From: Methanobacterium aggregans | Lineage (GTDB): Archaea > Methanobacteriota > Methanobacteria > Methanobacteriales > Methanobacteriaceae | Direction: 5' to 3' | DNA: 64,000 nucleotides | NCBI RefSeq assembly: GCF_017874455.1 | Contig: NZ_JAGGLN010000001.1 | Coordinates: forward strand, 62,001-126,000 | In this document: positions 60,355 through 64,000 of the stretch, one piece after another | Layout: every line of letters begins with the position of its first letter | How positions within the stretch are numbered: the stretch's first letter is position 1 | Program-made: the position numbers and the translations under genes | The notes under the pieces: model-generated | Database searches by the model: none | What the model was told of the DNA's origin: nothing | The model's input: only the letters and a program-made list of their open reading frames with translations

Positions 60355-60367
60355 AACGGTGGTTCCA

Positions 60368-60727
60368 ATGAAAAAAACTCCAATTAAAAAACCGAAAAAA
60401 CCAAACTTCAAAAGACAGGAATGGTTCAGGTACAAAAAACTTGGGGACAAATACAGGAAACCCAAAGGAAAAACAAGTAAAAGACGAAGATATGAAGCAA
60501 GAAAACCTGCAATGGCTGCCATTGGTTACAGAACTCCAAGGACCATAAGGGGACTTCATCCTTCAGGTTACCAGGATGTTCTTGTCTGCAACATGGCAGA
60601 ACTTGAACAGATTGACCCGGAAAACCAGGCTGGAAGGATCAGCTCCAAAATCGGGAAACGAAAAAAAGAGATAATGCTTGAAAGGGCAAAGGAACTTGGA
60701 ATAAAAATTCTAAACAAAGGGCTTTAA
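60368..60727 (+). CDS. rpl32e: Large-subunit ribosomal protein eL32
   Basis: 119 residues from ATG 60368 (MKKTPIKKPKKPNFKRQEWF); a GTG at 60359 with AGGAGTGAAACG upstream would add three residues. The core RYKKLGDKYRKPKGKTSKRR, GYRTPRTIRGLHPSGYQDVL and EKRKKEIMLERAKELGI-type end are typical of the archaeal/eukaryotic protein. It binds 23S rRNA peripherally. It is followed by an unusual gap of about 460 nt before eL19. Confidence 0.95.
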   Translation: MKKTPIKKPKKPNFKRQEWFRYKKLGDKYRKPKGKTSKRRRYEARKPAMAAIGYRTPRTIRGLHPSGYQDVLVCNMAELEQIDPENQAGRISSKIGKRKKEIMLERAKELGIKILNKGL

Positions 60728-61186
60728 ACTCCAAAAGGGTTTAAGGAAATTTATTTTATTTCTACAGAAATAAAAACGGAATAAATTAGCCAAGAAAACC
60801 AGGCAGCAAAAAATGCATTGCAAAAAGGGACAAGGGTGCAGCACCGAATGCGCGGTGATTGCAAAAACATAAGCCGAAAATAAACGGCAGGAGATTCTAC
60901 AAAAATCCTGGAAAACTGAAACAAAATAACACATTAGAAATACATTAAAAAACAGTGTTGCTAAATGCATCACTGGAATTAGGTAATATCATATAAACAG
61001 TAAATTTGATACATTACCTGGTTTTACAGACACATGAAAAAATTGTAGAATCAGGAACTAAAAAAACTTATGATGAGTTTCAAACTCCAGAGTTTTTACC
61101 TAAAGTGTTAAATTTCAATGTTCATTGTTTCAAGATTCAGGTAAAAATTTTGATCAACCTTTAGAGGTTGATTTGGAGGTTTCTTT
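60728..61186 (+). ncRNA. Structured 460-nt gap between eL32 and eL19: candidate cis-acting RNA
   Basis: No reading frame of note. The 5' part has three successive hairpins: CACCG/CGGTG (60842-60846, 60853-60857) extended by TGCA/TGCA, GCCG/CGGC (60873-60876, 60885-60888), and CAGGA/TCCTG (60888-60892, 60906-60910). The 3' part has AGGTAATATCA/TGATA-TTACCT (60981-60991, 61007-61019) and TTTTTACCT/AGGTAAAAA (61093-61101, 61139-61147). A last hairpin (61153-61172) abuts the eL19 ribosome site. It may be a regulator of the downstream ribosomal genes or a separate small RNA; both are inference. Confidence 0.4.
61153..61172 (+). promoter_or_regulatory. Hairpin before the eL19 ribosome site
   Basis: ATCAACCT-TTAG-AGGTTGAT: perfect eight-base stem with a four-base loop, ending two bases before TTGGAGGT (61173-61180), the eL19 ribosome site. 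The loop-side AGGT mimics a ribosome site. Confidence 0.6.
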
Positions 61187-61633
61187 ATGAATCTTACTAC
61201 TCAAAAACGATTAGCTGCAGACATACTCAAAGTTGGAGTAAACAGGGTTTGGATAGATCCTGAGAGTGTAGAAGAAGTATCACGGGCTATAACTCGCGAA
61301 TCTGTTAAACAACTCATTGACAGTGGAGCTATAAAAGCAAAACCCAAAAAAGGTATAAGCAGCTACAGATCAAAGAAAATAGCGGAACAAAAGAAAAAAG
61401 GAAGAAGGAAAGGCCGAGGTAGTATAAAAGGAGCAAAAGGTGCTCGAAATCCAAAGAAACAAGCTTGGATGACTACCATCAGATCTTTAAGAACAGAACT
61501 CAAAGATATGAGAGAGAACAGGGAAATAAACAAAACCACCTACCGTAAACTCTACAAAATGGCCAAGGGTGGTGCCTTCAGAAGCAAATCTTACATGAAG
61601 ACCTATGCAAGGGATCATGACTTGCTCAGATAG
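61187..61633 (+). CDS. rpl19e: Large-subunit ribosomal protein eL19
   Basis: 148 residues: MNLTTQKRLAADILKVGVNR, VWIDPESVEEVSRAITRESV, the basic stretch GRRKGRGSIKGAKGARNPKK and the C-terminal helix. It is an archaeal/eukaryotic protein contacting the small subunit by its C-terminal helix. GGAGGTTTCTTT gives a good ribosome site. Its unusually long leader is described separately. Confidence 0.96.
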   Translation: MNLTTQKRLAADILKVGVNRVWIDPESVEEVSRAITRESVKQLIDSGAIKAKPKKGISSYRSKKIAEQKKKGRRKGRGSIKGAKGARNPKKQAWMTTIRSLRTELKDMRENREINKTTYRKLYKMAKGGAFRSKSYMKTYARDHDLLR

Positions 61634-61647
61634 ACGGGGGAATTATA

Positions 61648-62226
61648 TTGGCACGAGGATCAAGATATAAACTGGCATTTAGAAGAAGAAGGGAAGGAAA
61701 AACTGATTACAGAGCCAGGTTAAAATTAATCAGTTTAGAAAAATCACGAATGGTTGTTAGAATAACAAACAACCATACAATAGTTCAGATCATAGCTGTG
61801 GCACAGGATGGAGATGAAACACTTGTTTCAGCACACTCCAAAGAAATCCAGAAAATGGGATGGCTTGGAAATGGTAAAAACACCTCCGCAGCATACCTGA
61901 CAGGATTCTTATGTGGTAAAAAAGCACTTGAAGCTGGAATTGATGAAGCAGTTCTTGACATAGGATTAAAATCATCCATAAAAGGTGCAAGAATGTATGC
62001 AGCACTAAAAGGAGCAGTTGATGCAGGACTTTTCGTTCCTCACAACGATTCCATATTACCTGCAGATGAAAGGATAAGGGGAGAACATGTAGCAGCATAC
62101 GCTGAATCTCTCAGTGATGAAGAAGTTAAGGAGAGGTTTTCACAGTACATTAAAAACGGCCTATTTCCGAAAGACCTCCCTGATCACTTTGAAGCTATAA
62201 AACAAAAGATTGAGGAAGGATCATAA
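61648..62226 (+). CDS. rpl18: Large-subunit ribosomal protein uL18
   Basis: 192 residues with a TTG start preceded by GGGGGAATTATA: ARGSRYKLAFRRRREGKTDY, then LVVRITNNH-type core and AAYLTGFLCGKKALEAGIDE, DIGLKSSIKGARMYAALKGA. It binds 5S rRNA with uL5. The last base overlaps the ATG of uS5 (TAATG). The archaeal form is longer than the bacterial one. Confidence 0.96.
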   Translation: MARGSRYKLAFRRRREGKTDYRARLKLISLEKSRMVVRITNNHTIVQIIAVAQDGDETLVSAHSKEIQKMGWLGNGKNTSAAYLTGFLCGKKALEAGIDEAVLDIGLKSSIKGARMYAALKGAVDAGLFVPHNDSILPADERIRGEHVAAYAESLSDEEVKERFSQYIKNGLFPKDLPDHFEAIKQKIEEGS

Positions 62227-62867
62227 TGAGTTTTGAAAAAGAAGAATGGGAACCCAAGACCCAACTTGGGCACATGGTGAAGGAAGGTAAAATAACCGAC
62301 ATCGATGAGATCCTGGAAAAAGGCCTTCCAATAATGGAACTTGAAATAGTGGACAAACTACTCCCAGACCTTGAAGAAGAGGTAATGGATGTAAACCTCG
62401 TTCAGAGAATGCATAAATCTGGTCGTAAAGTCAACTTCCGAGTAATCGTTGCAGTGGGTAACAAAAACGGATATGTTGGACTTGGACAGGGAAAAGCTAA
62501 AGAGGTTGGTCCTGCAATAAGAAAAGCTGTTGACAACGCAAAATACAACATCATCAAAGTCAGAAGGGGCTGCGGTGACTGGGGATGTGTTTGCGGAAGG
62601 GAACACACAGTACCATTCAAAGTAGAAGGAAAGATTGGAAGTGTCCGTGTAACCCTCATACCAGCTCCAGGAGGAGTTGGACTTGCAATAGGTGATGTTG
62701 GAAAAACTATCCTAGGACTTGCAGGAATAGACGATGTATGGTCCCAGACCATGGGTCAGACCCAGACAACAATAAACTTCGCTGGTGCCGTCTTTGAAGC
62801 ACTCAAACACCTGAGCAAAGTTAAGGCAACCACCAAGGATCTTAAAAACCTTGGAGTAGCAGTATAA
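62226..62867 (+). CDS. rps5: Small-subunit ribosomal protein uS5
   Basis: 213 residues. The double-stranded RNA-binding-like domain with VGNKNGYVGLGQGKAKEVGP and the C-terminal domain RVTLIPAPGGVGLAIGDVGK are diagnostic; an archaeal CGDWGCVCGREHTVPF insert has three Cys. uS5 is at the mRNA entry tunnel and affects fidelity. Translation is coupled to uL18 by a one-base overlap of stop and start. Confidence 0.97.
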   Translation: MSFEKEEWEPKTQLGHMVKEGKITDIDEILEKGLPIMELEIVDKLLPDLEEEVMDVNLVQRMHKSGRKVNFRVIVAVGNKNGYVGLGQGKAKEVGPAIRKAVDNAKYNIIKVRRGCGDWGCVCGREHTVPFKVEGKIGSVRVTLIPAPGGVGLAIGDVGKTILGLAGIDDVWSQTMGQTQTTINFAGAVFEALKHLSKVKATTKDLKNLGVAV

Positions 62868-62883
62868 ATCAAGGTGATAAAAG

Positions 62884-63342
62884 ATGATTGCAGCAATAAG
62901 AATAAGAGGCACAACAGGGATAAAAAAGGACATAGCTGACAACCTGATGATGCTGAGACTTAACCAGATAAATCATGCAGTCCTCATTGATGAAAACCCA
63001 AGTTACAATGGAATGCTCCAGAAAGGAAAGGATTACATAACCTGGGGAGAGATAGACTCTGAAACTCTGGCTAAAGTTATAGTAAAAAGGGGCAGGCTCA
63101 TTGGTGATGTGAAAGTCACAGATGAATATGTGAACGAAAACACTGACTACTCTTCAATTGAAGAACTTGCAAAGGCAGTTGTAGAATCCAAAGCAACCCT
63201 TGAGGATGCAGGAATAAAACCAGTATTCAGACTTCACCCACCAAGAAAAGGATACAAATCCACTAAAAAAGGTTACAATGAAGGCGGAAGCCTGGGATAC
63301 AGGGGAGAAAAACTAGGAGAATTAATCATTAAGATGATCTGA
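62884..63342 (+). CDS. rpl30: Large-subunit ribosomal protein uL30
   Basis: 152 residues, the long archaeal form: MIAAIRIRGTTGIKKDIADN, LMMLRLNQINHAVLIDENPS, ending FRLHPPRKGYKSTKKGYNEG. It packs on domain II of 23S rRNA. AAGGTGATAAAAG precedes the start. It leads to uL15 after a 61-nt gap. Confidence 0.96.
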   Translation: MIAAIRIRGTTGIKKDIADNLMMLRLNQINHAVLIDENPSYNGMLQKGKDYITWGEIDSETLAKVIVKRGRLIGDVKVTDEYVNENTDYSSIEELAKAVVESKATLEDAGIKPVFRLHPPRKGYKSTKKGYNEGGSLGYRGEKLGELIIKMI

Positions 63343-63387
63343 TTCATCTTAAGTTCCCTAATTTCCCTAAACTTTCATTTAACAAAA

Positions 63388-63402
63388 TCATCAAGGTGAT
63401 GA
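63388..63402 (+). promoter_or_regulatory. Small hairpin containing the uL15 ribosome site
   Basis: TCATCA-AGG-TGATGA: six-base arms with the AGG of the ribosome site in the loop, one base before the ATG at 63404. It may expose or hide the site. Confidence 0.4.
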
Positions 63403-63403
63403 C

Positions 63404-63841
63404 ATGATAAGGAAAACAAGAAAAATAAGGAAGCTACGAGGCTCAAGAACAGTTGCAGGAGGCTGTTCTAAGAAGAGGAGAGGTGCCGGTAACAGAGGTG
63501 GAAAAGGAATGGCTGGTGGACACAAACACCACTGGACATGGATGGTTATAAACGACCCAAAACACTTCGGAAAATACGGATTTAAAAGACCTCCAAAAAG
63601 CATATTTCAGTTCAGCCCTGTAAACCTTAGCTACCTCGACGAAAAGTCAGAGGAATTAGTAAAAAAAGGTTTAGCAACTGAAGAAAATGATAAAATTGTT
63701 ATAGATGTAACTGAACTTGGATACAACAAGGTGCTTGGAAAGGGCAAACTAAGCAAACCTTTAACAATAAAATCCCCACTTTTCTCCCAAACAGCAACAA
63801 AAAAAATTGAAGAAGCTGGAGGAGAAGCAGTAACCCTTTAG
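63404..63841 (+). CDS. rpl15: Large-subunit ribosomal protein uL15
   Basis: 145 residues. The N-terminal basic stretch (TRKIRKLRGSRTVAGGCSKK, RRGAGNRGGKGMAGGHKHHW) and the C-terminal domain (VTELGYNKVLGKGKLSKPLT) are typical. uL15 is a late assembly protein of the large subunit. AAGGTGATGAC is the ribosome site. It is the last ribosomal gene before secY. Confidence 0.96.
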   Translation: MIRKTRKIRKLRGSRTVAGGCSKKRRGAGNRGGKGMAGGHKHHWTWMVINDPKHFGKYGFKRPPKSIFQFSPVNLSYLDEKSEELVKKGLATEENDKIVIDVTELGYNKVLGKGKLSKPLTIKSPLFSQTATKKIEEAGGEAVTL

Positions 63842-63874
63842 ACACATTAAATTTTTTTAGAAAAACCATTAAAT

Positions 63875-63937
63875 TTCTGGATTAAAATCATGGGCTGCTA
63901 AAGGGGTCTTTTAAAGTTTCAATCCAGAATTTTAATC
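63875..63937 (+). promoter_or_regulatory. Overlapping inverted repeats upstream of secY
   Basis: TTCTGGATT (63875-63883) pairs with AATCCAGAA (63921-63929); GATTAAAAT (63880-63888) pairs with ATTTTAATC (63929-63937). The arms overlap, so the two stems are alternatives or form one slipping stem. The element lies in the 135-nt gap between uL15 and secY and could be an attenuator or processing site. Confidence 0.5.
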
Positions 63938-63976
63938 TAACTTTTTTCTAACACTAATAGCAAGGAGTGAATTTCA

Positions 63977-64000
63977 TTGAAAGAAATGCTGCAACCCATA
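63977..64000 (+). CDS. secY: Preprotein translocase subunit SecY (5' end only)
   Basis: Eight codons from a TTG start reach the window edge: (M)KEMLQPI. AAGGAGTGA lies nine bases upstream. The position right after uL15 is where archaea encode SecY, the channel of protein export, and the N-terminal phrase fits archaeal SecY. The rest is outside the window. Confidence 0.75.

Noticed and set aside
61070..61076. C/D box small RNA in the eL32-eL19 gap
   Set aside because: ATGATGA matches a C box but no CTGA D box follows at a suitable distance before the eL19 gene.

Overview
The window comes from an AT-rich methanogenic archaeon of the Methanobacteriaceae, most likely Methanobacterium. The lineage is suggested by archaeal-type ribosomal proteins (eS4, eL32, eL19, an Rpp29 gene inside the ribosomal cluster), class III pilins, two AglB/STT3 proteins, a giant secreted adhesin-like protein with parallel beta-helix and Ig-like repeats, a pycA-birA pair, and several methanogen-restricted families (DUF2070, DUF2073, DUF2115, MJ0158-type PLP enzyme, methanogen output domain). 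Genes carry strong GGAGGT/GGTGA ribosome binding sites, many TTG starts and TATA-type promoters.

Region by region. 1-6.5 kb: surface glycosylation (a GT39-like glycosyltransferase and two tandem AglB paralogues). 6.6-8.1 kb: three tiny class III prepilins around a winged-helix protein. 8.3-12.9 kb: MurG-like glycosyltransferase, a membrane-anchored Lys/Pro/Ala-rich protein, a UPF0173 hydrolase, then an Era-like GTPase / DUF2073 / Zn-ribbon cluster. 13-17 kb: the adhesin. 17.6-25.6 kb: Rqc2/NEMF homologue, membrane proteins, fumarase beta subunit, DUF6282 hydrolase, a CARF-HTH regulator, and a lone response regulator. 25.9-35.4 kb: a defence island with type I restriction-modification (hsdM, hsdS, hsdR), a HEPN/AbiJ-like gene inserted between hsdS and hsdR, a frameshifted Fic gene and a possible nuclease-fold protein. 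35.5-40.2 kb: small methanogen genes, repeats, a decayed gene, and a five-gene Roadblock/GTPase operon. 40.4-50 kb: TrmB regulator, tRNA-Gln, NYN protein, PLP enzyme, RtcA-like protein, birA-pycA, METTL5-like methyltransferase. 50.2-64 kb: SPOUT methyltransferase followed by the S10/spc ribosomal operon from uL3 to uL15, entering secY at the window edge.

Most notable signals: (i) a duplicated hsdS tail in front of hsdR that marks the HEPN-like gene as an insertion into an RM operon; (ii) a single-T frameshift separating the auto-inhibitory and catalytic parts of a Fic protein; (iii) a 12-bp motif shared upstream of two divergent methanogen-specific genes; (iv) recurring AGGTAA/TTACCT pairing elements in the ribosomal operon, including a structured 460-nt gap between eL32 and eL19 that could adopt alternative folds; (v) non-canonical catalytic-site motifs in both AglB paralogues and a His-to-Tyr change in the RtcA-like protein; (vi) a Roadblock gene with extreme CTA leucine codon use. 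All functional statements are from sequence reading alone; no database searches were run.
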